Assembly: GCA_018336195.1 (NCBI GenBank)
Contig: JAGXQV010000144.1
Location: forward strand, 62,001-126,000
Reading direction: 5' to 3'
Source: Sulfuricella sp.
Lineage (GTDB): Bacteria > Pseudomonadota > Gammaproteobacteria > Burkholderiales > Sulfuricellaceae
DNA: 64,000 nt
This document shows positions 9,184 through 17,216 of this stretch, in pieces. A model generated the notes under the pieces. The model worked only from the letters and a program-made list of their open reading frames with translations. It had not been told where the DNA came from and ran no database searches. Positions within the stretch are counted from its first letter, which is position 1; each line of letters opens with the position of its first letter. The position numbers and the translations under genes were made by a program.

Positions 9184-10686
9184 ATGAACATGCTCGACTT
9201 TGCCCCGCTTTATTCCAGCGCCGCGATCCGTGAGATCGAAGGCCGTGCGCAGCGAGATATCGCCCGTGGTAGGCCCGGTTTGATGGAGCGCGCCGGGCTT
9301 GCCGCCGCCGAACTGGCGCGTGAACTGGCCGGCAACGGCAAGCGCATCCTGGTGGTCGCCGGCCCCGGCAACAATGGCGGAGATGCGCTGGTGGCGGCAC
9401 GCCATCTCAAATCCTGGTGGTTCGACGTCGATCTGGTACTGCTCGGCGATCCCGCTAAATTTCCGCCCGATGCGGCAGCAGCCTGGGAAGCCTGGACTGA
9501 GACAGGAGGAACGGCGTTGGGAGCCATTCCCGAGCACCGTAGTTGGTGCCTGGTCATTGACGGCCTGTTCGGCATCGGGCTGGGGCGCAATCTGGGCGGC
9601 GTTTATCTGGAAGGCGTGCGGCACATCAACCGCCTCAAGCTACCCACCCTGGCGCTGGACGTGCCCAGCGGGCTGGATGCCGATACCGGTCAACTCTTTG
9701 GCGCAGCGGTGCGCGCCAGCCACACCCTGACCTTTATTGCCCTCAAGCCGGGCCTGCTGACCGCCAACGGACCGGATTATTGCGGAGATATCCAGGTCGC
9801 CAACCTGGAACTGGATGCTCAGGAACTTGCCCTCTCCCAAGGCAAGCTACTCGACGAACGGATCGCCAATGCCTTCCCCCAACGCCCGCGCAACAGTCAC
9901 AAGGGATTGCTCGGCAGCGTCGCCATTCTCGGCGGGGCGGGTTCGATGGTCGGGGCGACGATTCTCGCCGGACGCGCGGCACTCAAATGCGGCGCGGGTC
10001 TGGTTTATGTAGCTACGCTGGATGAGGCCTTGCCTTTCGATCCCGTGCAGCCGGAATTGATGTTTTGCACTCCCGCGCAACTTCGCGACAAGGAAAAATT
10101 GACCTGCCTAGTAATCGGTCCGGGATTGGGCCAATCCGCGTCGGCATTGGAACATCTGGGGTGGGCCTTGCAAGCGGACATCCCGCTGGTGCTGGACGCC
10201 GACGCGCTGAATCTGGTCGCCGCCAACGGCAACCTGCAAATCCAGGCGCAACAGCGTATCGCCGCCACGCTGCTCACGCCCCACCCCGCCGAAGCAGGCC
10301 GGCTATTGGGCACAGACAGCCACGACATCCAGCAGGATCGCGTCGCCGCGGCTCTCCAGTTGGCGGAGCGCTACCATAGTCTGGTGGTGCTAAAAGGCGC
10401 CGGCAGCATCATCGCCACGCCGGATGGGCACTGGTTCGTCAACCCCACCGGCAACCCTGGTATGAGTAGCGCCGGCATGGGCGACGCGCTTGCCGGAATA
10501 ATCGCCGCGCTCATTGCCCAGCACGTCCCGGCGGAAAAAGCCTTGCTGCTCGGTGTTTACCTCCATGGCGCCGCTGCCGACCGCTTGGTTGCGCAGGGTT
10601 GTGGGCCGCTCGGATTAACGGCTTCTGAAGTAATCGATATGGCACGCCAACGACTTAACAACTGGATTTACCCAAAAGGAGAATAG
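9184..10686 (+). CDS. nnr: Bifunctional NAD(P)HX epimerase / ADP-dependent dehydratase
   Basis: The 500-residue fusion repairs hydrated NADH and NADPH. The N-terminal YjeF_N epimerase domain (about 1-215) shows VVAGPGNNGGDALVAARHL and a DGLFGIGLGRNL stretch. The C-terminal ribokinase-like dehydratase (about 225-495) has NSHKGLLGSVAILGGAGSMVGA, the HPAEAGRLLG segment and the ADP site AGMGDALAG with the catalytic aspartate near 434. The domain order and length match E. coli Nnr. In E. coli the gene neighbours tsaE; here it is followed four bases later by a small unknown gene, probably in one transcript. Confidence 0.95.
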   Translation: MNMLDFAPLYSSAAIREIEGRAQRDIARGRPGLMERAGLAAAELARELAGNGKRILVVAGPGNNGGDALVAARHLKSWWFDVDLVLLGDPAKFPPDAAAAWEAWTETGGTALGAIPEHRSWCLVIDGLFGIGLGRNLGGVYLEGVRHINRLKLPTLALDVPSGLDADTGQLFGAAVRASHTLTFIALKPGLLTANGPDYCGDIQVANLELDAQELALSQGKLLDERIANAFPQRPRNSHKGLLGSVAILGGAGSMVGATILAGRAALKCGAGLVYVATLDEALPFDPVQPELMFCTPAQLRDKEKLTCLVIGPGLGQSASALEHLGWALQADIPLVLDADALNLVAANGNLQIQAQQRIAATLLTPHPAEAGRLLGTDSHDIQQDRVAAALQLAERYHSLVVLKGAGSIIATPDGHWFVNPTGNPGMSSAGMGDALAGIIAALIAQHVPAEKALLLGVYLHGAAADRLVAQGCGPLGLTASEVIDMARQRLNNWIYPKGE

Positions 10687-10689
10687 ATC

Positions 10690-10956
10690 ATGCCCCAGGA
10701 ATCAATAACCCGTGTGGTCTTATTGACCGGCCATTACCGCATTGTCGGCAATATCGAGCTGTACCCAGGAGCACGCCTGACCGACTATCTCGGAGAAGCC
10801 AAGGAATTCTTTGCCATCACCGATGCGGAAGTATGGGATTTCAACGGTCGCAAGGTTGCCTCAGCGAATTTCATGGACATCAACCGCGCTCACGTTGAAG
10901 TCATTATGCCGGAGCAAGCCGTCACCCAAGGCATCGGCAAACCCAACATCGGCTAG
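10690..10956 (+). CDS. Small conserved hypothetical protein
   Basis: This 88-residue soluble protein is not recognised with confidence. It begins MPQESITRVVLLTGHYRIVGN and continues with LYPGARLTDYL, KEFFAITDAEVWDFNG and ANFMDINRAHVEVIMPE. The run of short beta-strands, with residues describing retention of a value at a surface, resembles small all-beta proteins of unknown function common in beta- and gammaproteobacteria. A strong AGGAGA ribosome site precedes the ATG, and the gap to nnr is only three bases, so it is expressed with nnr. No signal peptide, cysteines or membrane segment are visible. Confidence 0.7.
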   Translation: MPQESITRVVLLTGHYRIVGNIELYPGARLTDYLGEAKEFFAITDAEVWDFNGRKVASANFMDINRAHVEVIMPEQAVTQGIGKPNIG

Positions 10957-11129
10957 CAGGCAGCGCTTCCGCCTGCCGGTAAAATCCGGAATCGGCCCGG
11001 GAGACACCCGCGTAACGGGCTTGGCGGCGGCGCCGGAAGTACAACCCGTGATATCATGGCGCCCTCTTGTTTCGGCCTTACCTGCCTAGGCAACCTTGGC
11101 GCCATGCCACTCGTCAGGACTACCTCTTC

Positions 11130-11867
11130 ATGAAAAACCATCAAGCCCCTCCCGATCTGCTCAAAGACCGCGTCATTCTGGTAACCGGCGCCGGACAAGG
11201 TATCGGCAAGGTCGCCGCGCTGACTTTTGCCGCCCACGGTGCCACCGTCATCCTGCACGGCAAATCGACACGCAAACTGGAAAAGGTTTACGACGAAATC
11301 GAGGCCGCCGGATATCCCGAGCCGGCAATCTTCCCACTCGACCTGGAAAAAGCCACAGATGCCGATTTCAATGCCTTGGCGGAAGGCATCAACCAGCAAT
11401 TGGGACGCCTCGACGGCATCCTCCACAACGCCGTGCGCGGCGGACGCCCGCAGCCGCTGTCCGACCAGACGCTGGAGCAATGGTTGGATTTCCTGCGTAT
11501 CAACCTCGCCGCGCCGTTCGCCCTGACACGCGCCTGTCTGCCGCTTCTGCTCGCCGCACCGGACGCCTCGGTTATCTTGACATCGGAAACCCATGGCCAC
11601 ACGCCGGCGCCCTTCTGGGGCGGTTTTGCGGTTTCCAAGGCGGGGCTGGAAGTCATGGCAAAAATTTGGGCAATGGAACTCGACATCCATCCCAACCTGC
11701 GTTTCAACACGCTGATCCCCGGCCCGGTGCAATCGCCGCAACGCGCCAACACCCATCCGGCGGAAGAGCGCCGCAAACTGCCCACACCAGCCGATTTGAT
11801 GCCGGCCTACCTGTATCTGATGGGTTCCGCCAGCCGAGGAACCAGCGGGCAAGTGATCTCCTTGTAA
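11130..11867 (+). CDS. YciK-like short-chain dehydrogenase homologue lacking the catalytic Tyr
   Basis: The 245-residue protein has a classical SDR fold most like YciK. The nucleotide site VTGAGQGIG (residues 18-26) is intact. The NNAG region reads HNAV (99-102). The catalytic Ser is present (S152 in LTSETHG) and so is Lys170, but the expected tyrosine of YxxxK is Phe166 (FAVSK; the codon is TTT). Without that hydroxyl it is unlikely to work as a normal dehydrogenase and may be a nucleotide-binding pseudoenzyme. The ATG at 11130 was chosen over an in-frame ATG 63 bp upstream because the SDR fold starts shortly after. It is followed 19 bp later by the large secreted-protein gene. Confidence 0.85.
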   Translation: MKNHQAPPDLLKDRVILVTGAGQGIGKVAALTFAAHGATVILHGKSTRKLEKVYDEIEAAGYPEPAIFPLDLEKATDADFNALAEGINQQLGRLDGILHNAVRGGRPQPLSDQTLEQWLDFLRINLAAPFALTRACLPLLLAAPDASVILTSETHGHTPAPFWGGFAVSKAGLEVMAKIWAMELDIHPNLRFNTLIPGPVQSPQRANTHPAEERRKLPTPADLMPAYLYLMGSASRGTSGQVISL

Positions 11868-11886
11868 TGTCCTTATTCGAATTCAG

Positions 11887-13896
11887 ATGAAGAAACTTGC
11901 CCTGGGAAAAACTGCCCTGATTTCCGCCTTCACCGTGCTTGCCGCGACGCTTGCTGCGCCTAGCATGGCGGCAACACCGCAAGCGGCACCCCATCCGCTG
12001 CAGGCTAAGGTAAAAAAAACCGTCACGGCCAACCGCTTTGCCGACGACAGTACGCAAGTGGATGATGGCCCCCTGGACGAGGACATCGACTTCCAGGATT
12101 TCCCGGACGTATTCGACGATCCGGCCTTGGCCTTCGAGCCGGTTTACGATGCGCTGCCCGGCTCGTGGATCGAATCCGGATTTTTCGAGGTCACCGGTTT
12201 ATCCGCACCGCAGCCCATCTCCATCGTCGGCGGGGAATATTCCATGGACGAAGGCGATTACACCGCGGCGCCCAGCGAGGTCGTGAATGGTGCCTGGATC
12301 AAGGTCAGCTTGCTGACCCCGGATGATTTTGGGGCCACCGCCACCGCACAGTTAAAAATCGGCGATCAGGTTTATACCTTCCAGGCCGTCAACATTACCG
12401 AAACCGACCTCGCCAGCCTGGACGACATGTTCGAGGAGTCTTCCAGCGATCTGCAACTGGTCGGTGGCGAAGTGCTGTTGGAAAAAGATATTGCGGCGCC
12501 GCTGGTAATAAAGGACAACACCCTGGACAACGTGCTGTTCAAGATGAAGAACGGGGTCGACACGGATATCGACAATACCTCCGGCACCGCCAACCTCAAG
12601 TTCCATGCCAACGATGACAGCGATCTGGAAACCGTTGCCTATTTCAAGGCGGACGGCAAGCGCAGCACCTTGATGCGCCTGATGCGCGGCAACACCGATG
12701 TGAATTTTGACGCCGCCAATTCACTGCTGCCGATCAACGACCCCGGCAGCGCCGCCCAAAAAGGCAGTTTCACCGCGCTCAACGGCACCCCGAGCAGCAA
12801 GGTGGAAATCCAGTCTGACCAACGCAAAACCAGGCAGACCAAGCCCACCGAAGAAGACGTTTACGAAGCCTGGGTCAAGGAAGGCAGCGCCAATATCCAG
12901 CAAATCGGCAGCAGCGGCACGGTTAGAAAGCTCAACAGTTTCGCCGCTGCTAACTCAATTTACGCCGGCGAAACCGCCTCGTTCAGCCGCCAGGGCGATT
13001 TGCGCCAGATCCGGCTAGGCTCGCTGAAAGGCGATCAGAATCTCGCCGGCGATCCCTTGCCCCTGGATTTCCTGGCCCACGATACCAAAGTGCCCAACCT
13101 CGAAGGCAATGTCAGCCGCCTTCAGGGTGCTACCTTGCTGGCAGCGGTCAAGTCCTCGCTCGACGCTAAATTCGGCGGAACTGGCGGAATCAGCTTCGAT
13201 GAAACACGTGGTTTGGTCACCTACACCCTCGCCGGCAAAATCTACCGTTTTATTCCGCTCGGTAGTGCCCTCGTCAATTTGCCTGTAACAACGGCCACAG
13301 TGGCCGCCCGTTCACGCAGCAAGGCGCGCCTCAACCGTTTCGCGGCAAGCAATGCGGGATCGACCGCCGCCGGTGCGTTCAACCTGGCGGCGCAGGGAAT
13401 CCAGCTCACCATGGCAGGCACTCTCGGTTACTTTTCCGATCTGGATAAAGCGGTGAAGGCCATAGATCCCGCCGGGAAATTGCAACTCCAGGTGGACGGC
13501 GTAATTCGCATCGCCATGGGCGGTGCCGATTACGTGGTGATCCCGGCCAGCGAAGTCACCCCGACCAACGTAAAGAGCACCCCAGCTTTCCTGTTCAGCG
13601 GCCCAAGTGGTCTGGCTTTCCGCGACCGCGACGGCGGCCTACAGACCCTCTTTGCCGCCACCGGAGATATCAGCGCCTTGTTGATTGCCGCTCGCCAGTT
13701 TGATCCGAAGGCCGCAGTAGTCCCACAACCCGACGGCACGGTCCAGGTCGCCCTGCTAGGCGCCAGCTTCCAATTGAAACCTCGACTGAAACTCAGCGCG
13801 CCTCCAGCCGACAAGGCTCAGCTCAATCTATGGCAGGAAAACAACAGCATTTTCCTGCGCTACCCGGACGGAAAAGTGCAGGGATTCGATCTCTAG
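11887..13896 (+). CDS. Large secreted protein of unknown function
   Basis: I do not recognise this 669-residue protein. It has a clear Sec signal peptide, probably cut after Ala28 (SMA), then a low-complexity acidic stretch at about 45-75. A beta-rich module at about 95-175 (PISIVGGEYSMDEGDYTAAP) resembles the surface-protein repeat with the pattern ISI-GGEYSI-GG-YT found in anchored exoproteins. The rest is rich in short beta-strands, with two stretches that look alike around 410-465 and 505-555 (a hydrophobic AL.A....A.FG or KA.DPAGKL start, a VTYTLAGKIYRFIP or IRIAMGGADYVVIP strand), suggesting an internal duplication. No cysteines are evident and no anchor is seen. It ends inside a palindrome. 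Confidence 0.8.
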   Translation: MKKLALGKTALISAFTVLAATLAAPSMAATPQAAPHPLQAKVKKTVTANRFADDSTQVDDGPLDEDIDFQDFPDVFDDPALAFEPVYDALPGSWIESGFFEVTGLSAPQPISIVGGEYSMDEGDYTAAPSEVVNGAWIKVSLLTPDDFGATATAQLKIGDQVYTFQAVNITETDLASLDDMFEESSSDLQLVGGEVLLEKDIAAPLVIKDNTLDNVLFKMKNGVDTDIDNTSGTANLKFHANDDSDLETVAYFKADGKRSTLMRLMRGNTDVNFDAANSLLPINDPGSAAQKGSFTALNGTPSSKVEIQSDQRKTRQTKPTEEDVYEAWVKEGSANIQQIGSSGTVRKLNSFAAANSIYAGETASFSRQGDLRQIRLGSLKGDQNLAGDPLPLDFLAHDTKVPNLEGNVSRLQGATLLAAVKSSLDAKFGGTGGISFDETRGLVTYTLAGKIYRFIPLGSALVNLPVTTATVAARSRSKARLNRFAASNAGSTAAGAFNLAAQGIQLTMAGTLGYFSDLDKAVKAIDPAGKLQLQVDGVIRIAMGGADYVVIPASEVTPTNVKSTPAFLFSGPSGLAFRDRDGGLQTLFAATGDISALLIAARQFDPKAAVVPQPDGTVQVALLGASFQLKPRLKLSAPPADKAQLNLWQENNSIFLRYPDGKVQGFDL

Positions 13897-13950
13897 GAGC
13901 CTGTCGGACTTAAAGGAAATCGGCTGCAAATTTGTCCGACAGGCTCCTAG
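13893..13950. repeat. 58-bp palindromic element with CTAG ends
   Basis: Seventeen-base perfect inverted arms (13893-13909 and 13934-13950, CTAGGAGCCTGTCGGAC and its complement) enclose 24 bases. The plus-strand gene stops at TAG 13894-13896 and the minus-strand gene at TAG 13949-13947, both inside the CTAG tetramers. It could be a bidirectional terminator, though neither side has a good T-run, or a very small mobile element that duplicated a CTAG target. Confidence 0.75.
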
Positions 13951-14708
13951 AAGCGCATTCCCAGCGATACTCGCGCCATGTTCTGCACGGTAAAATTGAC
14001 CTTGGGATCGTAAGCGGCACGCACGAAATAGCGGTCGAAGTCGTATCCCAGCGTGACTCCGGTCGCGCTGATCTTTTCTTCCCCCTCCCCCTGCCCACTT
14101 TTCTGCGACAAGTCGAGCGTCCAGCGCGACTTGTCGCCGGACTGATAACGCAGAACCAGATGGGAGACGCGCTGGCCGGTATCGAGGCGGTTGTCTTTGA
14201 CGCTGAAAAGATAAGCCTGAGTTTGCGGAATCAGGGTATGCGAGCCAATGCCATACAGTACCGAATCGTTGGGATCGAAGGTGAGGTTGTAGTAATCGCG
14301 CAGGTTGGTACGTGACAAGCCGAGCAGGAAATAATGGTCGCCACCCAGTTCTGCCGTTGCCGCCGCGCCGGCAAAGCCGCGGGTGGCGAATTGCAGCGAG
14401 GACACCAGCTTGCCGAACGGTAGCACGGCGGTGTTTTCATAGCCTGTCCGCCCCTGCTCAAAACCGGTCTCGCTGCGGTAAAACCCGGCCCACACCACAT
14501 GCGGCCCCATGCCGGCGCGTAGATTCACATCACCGCCAAGATAGCCGTCCCCGGTACGATACAGCGCAGTGGTCAGTTTATACACGGCAGCCTCATTCGC
14601 CTCGCTGCTCGCCAGGCTTTCCGTGCGAGTATCGGCCTGGGCCGTGTTAGCGGCTGCCAACAGGGTCAATCCCAGCAAGGTAAACGAGCATTTTTCGGTT
14701 CCGCTCAT
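13947..14708 (-). CDS. Predicted outer-membrane beta-barrel protein at the end of the hox operon
   Basis: The 253-residue precursor has a signal peptide probably cut after AQA (residue 25). The mature part is made of alternating amphipathic strands (YLGGDVNLRAG, HVVWAGFYRSE, KLVSSLQFATRG, HYFLLGLSRTN, HLVLRYQSG, RYFVRAAYDPK) and ends in a C-terminal phenylalanine (SLGMRF), the usual signal for the BAM machinery. This supports a barrel of roughly 10 to 12 strands. I do not recognise the family. The ATG overlaps the hoxW stop codon (ATGA), so it is translationally coupled to the hydrogenase operon, which is unusual for a cytoplasmic enzyme. A role in hydrogenase physiology is inference only. 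Confidence 0.75.
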   Translation of the reverse strand: MSGTEKCSFTLLGLTLLAAANTAQADTRTESLASSEANEAAVYKLTTALYRTGDGYLGGDVNLRAGMGPHVVWAGFYRSETGFEQGRTGYENTAVLPFGKLVSSLQFATRGFAGAAATAELGGDHYFLLGLSRTNLRDYYNLTFDPNDSVLYGIGSHTLIPQTQAYLFSVKDNRLDTGQRVSHLVLRYQSGDKSRWTLDLSQKSGQGEGEEKISATGVTLGYDFDRYFVRAAYDPKVNFTVQNMARVSLGMRF

Positions 14709-15178
14709 GACAACCTGTTCTCCCATTCTTCCCTGCGCGGATTCGCGCACAATTCCCGCAGCAAGGCAAAAGCCGCTTCGGCATTTTTCTCCGCATCCTC
14801 GCTCAACGGCGCACCCAAATCGAAAAACTCGCCGCGCACCCCCAACAGGAAGCACGGCGGCGGCGGCGTTCGATGAATTTCCTGGTACACATGCAACACC
14901 GCTGCCGGACTCATTTCGTGGGAAGTATAGCTGGCGTCCTGCTGAGGCGTAAGACGGGTGAAAGTGTAAGGCGGCGGCGCGACCACGCTGGCATCGATAA
15001 ACAGCACCAGTTCGCGATCCACCAAGTCCAGCGCATGTTCCACTTGCAACTGGAAGTCGGTGACGAATTCGACATTTGGCAGTTCGAGCGCATTGAGGCG
15101 CTGTAACAACACCGGGGCAATGGCGTCGTCGCCCCGGCTCGGATTGCCGTAGCCGAAAACCAGCAGCGCCGCCGTCAA
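14705..15178 (-). CDS. hoxW: Hydrogenase maturation protease
   Basis: The 157-residue protein belongs to the HyaD/HoxW endopeptidases, which remove the C-terminal tail of the [NiFe] large subunit after nickel insertion. The N-terminal GYGNPSRGDDAIAP motif holds the first metal ligand, FIDAS the second, and TSHEMSP the histidine. The reading frame extends far upstream into hoxH, but homology begins at a TTG (15178) that overlaps the hoxH stop as TTGA, so I chose that start; an unusual start codon here would keep expression low and coupled. Its substrate is the neighbouring HoxH, which retains a cleavable tail. Confidence 0.85.
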   Translation of the reverse strand: MTAALLVFGYGNPSRGDDAIAPVLLQRLNALELPNVEFVTDFQLQVEHALDLVDRELVLFIDASVVAPPPYTFTRLTPQQDASYTSHEMSPAAVLHVYQEIHRTPPPPCFLLGVRGEFFDLGAPLSEDAEKNAEAAFALLRELCANPRREEWENRLS

Positions 15179-16656
15179 ACCCCGCAAGCCTCGCCGCTGT
15201 TGCGCAACCGGCGGTCGATTTGCACGCCTTCGGCATCCAGCAATTCGACTTCCAGCGGCATCTTGCCGAGTGCGTGGGTGGCGCACGACAGACACGGGTC
15301 GAAAGCGCGGATGGCGACCTCGATATGATTGAGCAGACCTTCGGTGAGTTCCTTGCCGTCCAGGTATTGCAAAGCCACCTGGCGCACCGCCTCGTTCATG
15401 GCGTGGTTGTTGTGGGTAGTAGAAACGATCAGGTTGGCGCGGACGATCTGCTCATCCTCGTTGATGCGGTAATGGTGGATCAGGGTGCCGCGCGGCGCCT
15501 CGATCACCCCCACGCCGCGCAACTGGCGTTCGCCCTTGGCTACCAGATCGGTACCGGACAGGTCGTCGTCGAGCAACAGTTCCTGGATGCCTTCGGCTGC
15601 GTGGAGCATTTCGATCATGCGCGTCCAGTGGTACGCCAGCGTCGCCTGAGTGGCGCTGCCGCCCCCGAATTCCGTGAAAGTCTTGCGCTCCTCTTCGGCC
15701 AGCGGCGTCGGGATGAAATCGCAATTGTTCACCCGCGCCAGCGGCCCCACCCGATACCAGCCTTCCTCGCGTCCACGCGAGCGGATGAATGGAAATTTCA
15801 TGTACGACCAGGGCCGCACTTCCTCGTGGACATAATCCCAGTAATGCCCGTAATCGACATGGTCGAATATCGTCTGACCATGCTCGTCACGGGCGCGCAG
15901 GCCGCCATGATAGAGATCCATGGCGCCATCGGCACGGACTAGACTCATGAAGCTGGACCGGTAGAACCCAAAGCCGCTATGAAAGTCCGGACGCTCGGTA
16001 TAAACCTTTTTGATGAGTTCCACCGCATCGCGACTCCACGCGATCATCTGGTCGATTTCCGCGAGCAGGGTATCGCGCTCGGCGCGTGACAGGTTCTTGT
16101 TGACCCCGCCGGGAATCGCACCGGTGCCGTGGACACGCTTGCCCGCCGTCATGCGGATAATTTCCTGCCCATATTTGCGCAGCAGCACGCCTTTTTTGGC
16201 GATTTCCGGGTAGGCGGCAATGACCCCGACGATATTCCGCGTCGCCACGTCGCTATCGAAGCCGAACAGCAGGTCGGGAGAGGCAAGATGGAAGAAATGC
16301 AACGCATGGGATTGCAATATCTGGCCGAAATGCATCAGGCGCCTCAGCTTCTCGGCGGCAGGCGTGAGCGTCGCACCGACGATCATGTCCATCGCCTTGG
16401 AGGCCGCCAAATGGTGGCTTACCGGGCAGATGCCGCAGAGGCGCTGCACCATTACCGGCACTTCCCAGTAGGGACGGCCCTGGATGAATTTCTCGAAGCC
16501 GCGAAATTCGACTATATGGAAGCGCGCCTGATGCACGCGGTTGTTTTCGTCCAGCAGCAAGGTCACCTTGCCGTGGCCTTCCACGCGCGAAATCGGCTCT
16601 ATCGCCACGCGCCGGAGTTTCTCGGGATGTTCAGCAGTTTCCAGTGCGAATGTCAT
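15175..16656 (-). CDS. hoxH: NAD-reducing [NiFe] hydrogenase large subunit HoxH
   Basis: The 493-residue subunit carries the NiFe(CN)2CO active site. The N-terminal motif RLCGICPVSHH supplies Cys74 and Cys77, and the C-terminal DPCLSCATH supplies Cys455 and Cys458 with His461. The 32 residues after His461 form the tail expected to be cut by HoxW. The segments EPISRVEGHGK and NNHAMNEAVRQVALQYLDG are typical of group 3d bidirectional hydrogenases. The gene lies between hoxY, 14 bp upstream, and hoxW, which overlaps it. All active-site ligands are present, so the enzyme should be functional given Hyp maturation proteins encoded elsewhere. Confidence 0.96.
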   Translation of the reverse strand: MTFALETAEHPEKLRRVAIEPISRVEGHGKVTLLLDENNRVHQARFHIVEFRGFEKFIQGRPYWEVPVMVQRLCGICPVSHHLAASKAMDMIVGATLTPAAEKLRRLMHFGQILQSHALHFFHLASPDLLFGFDSDVATRNIVGVIAAYPEIAKKGVLLRKYGQEIIRMTAGKRVHGTGAIPGGVNKNLSRAERDTLLAEIDQMIAWSRDAVELIKKVYTERPDFHSGFGFYRSSFMSLVRADGAMDLYHGGLRARDEHGQTIFDHVDYGHYWDYVHEEVRPWSYMKFPFIRSRGREEGWYRVGPLARVNNCDFIPTPLAEEERKTFTEFGGGSATQATLAYHWTRMIEMLHAAEGIQELLLDDDLSGTDLVAKGERQLRGVGVIEAPRGTLIHHYRINEDEQIVRANLIVSTTHNNHAMNEAVRQVALQYLDGKELTEGLLNHIEVAIRAFDPCLSCATHALGKMPLEVELLDAEGVQIDRRLRNSGEACGV

Positions 16657-16670
16657 AGCAGCGCCTCAAA

Positions 16671-17216
16671 TCAGTCGTAATGCAGCATTTCGTATTCCAG
16701 CTTGGGCTCGCGCCCGGCCAGCAGATCGGTGAGGAATTTCCAGATCGCATCGGCAGAGGGCGGGCAACCCGGTAAGGAATAATCCACCTTCACCACCTCG
16801 TAGAGCGGATGCACCTTGTCGAACGGCAATGGCAGTTCGGGGTCGTTGGGCACCTGCCCACCTTCCAGGCCGCCTTCAAACTGGTAAACCTCCTGGAAAC
16901 ACTCCCACAGGCCGATGTTGTTGCGCACCGCCGGCACGCCGCCGTTGATCGCGCAGGCTCCCACCGCCACCAGCACCTTGCAGTTCTTGCGGAATTCCTT
17001 GAGAACATGAACGTTCTCGGCATTGCACACGCCCCCCTCGATCAGCCCCACATCGCAGGGCCCGCAATGCTTGATGTCGGTCAGCGGGGTGCGGTCGAAT
17101 TCGATCAGTTCGAGCAGGTCGAGAATTTTTTCGTCAATGTCGAGGAACGACATGTGGCAGCCGAAGCAGCCGGCCAGCGAACAGGTCGCCACGCGGATTT
17201 TTTTCTTATCACTCAT
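16671..17216 (-). CDS. hoxY: NAD-reducing [NiFe] hydrogenase small subunit HoxY
   Basis: This 181-residue subunit carries the proximal [4Fe-4S] cluster and pairs with HoxH. Ligands visible are the cysteines in CSLAGCFGCHMSF (12, 17, 20), GVCNAENVH, GACAINGG and the late SLPGCPPSAD. It is short, without the extra cluster domain of uptake-type small subunits, as expected for the cytoplasmic HoxY. The ATG at 17216 gives MSDKKKIRVATCSL and overlaps the end of hoxU by eight bases; a longer frame to 17273 starts inside hoxU and is not needed. Together with HoxH it forms the hydrogenase dimer of the HoxFUYH tetramer. Confidence 0.94.
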   Translation of the reverse strand: MSDKKKIRVATCSLAGCFGCHMSFLDIDEKILDLLELIEFDRTPLTDIKHCGPCDVGLIEGGVCNAENVHVLKEFRKNCKVLVAVGACAINGGVPAVRNNIGLWECFQEVYQFEGGLEGGQVPNDPELPLPFDKVHPLYEVVKVDYSLPGCPPSADAIWKFLTDLLAGREPKLEYEMLHYD

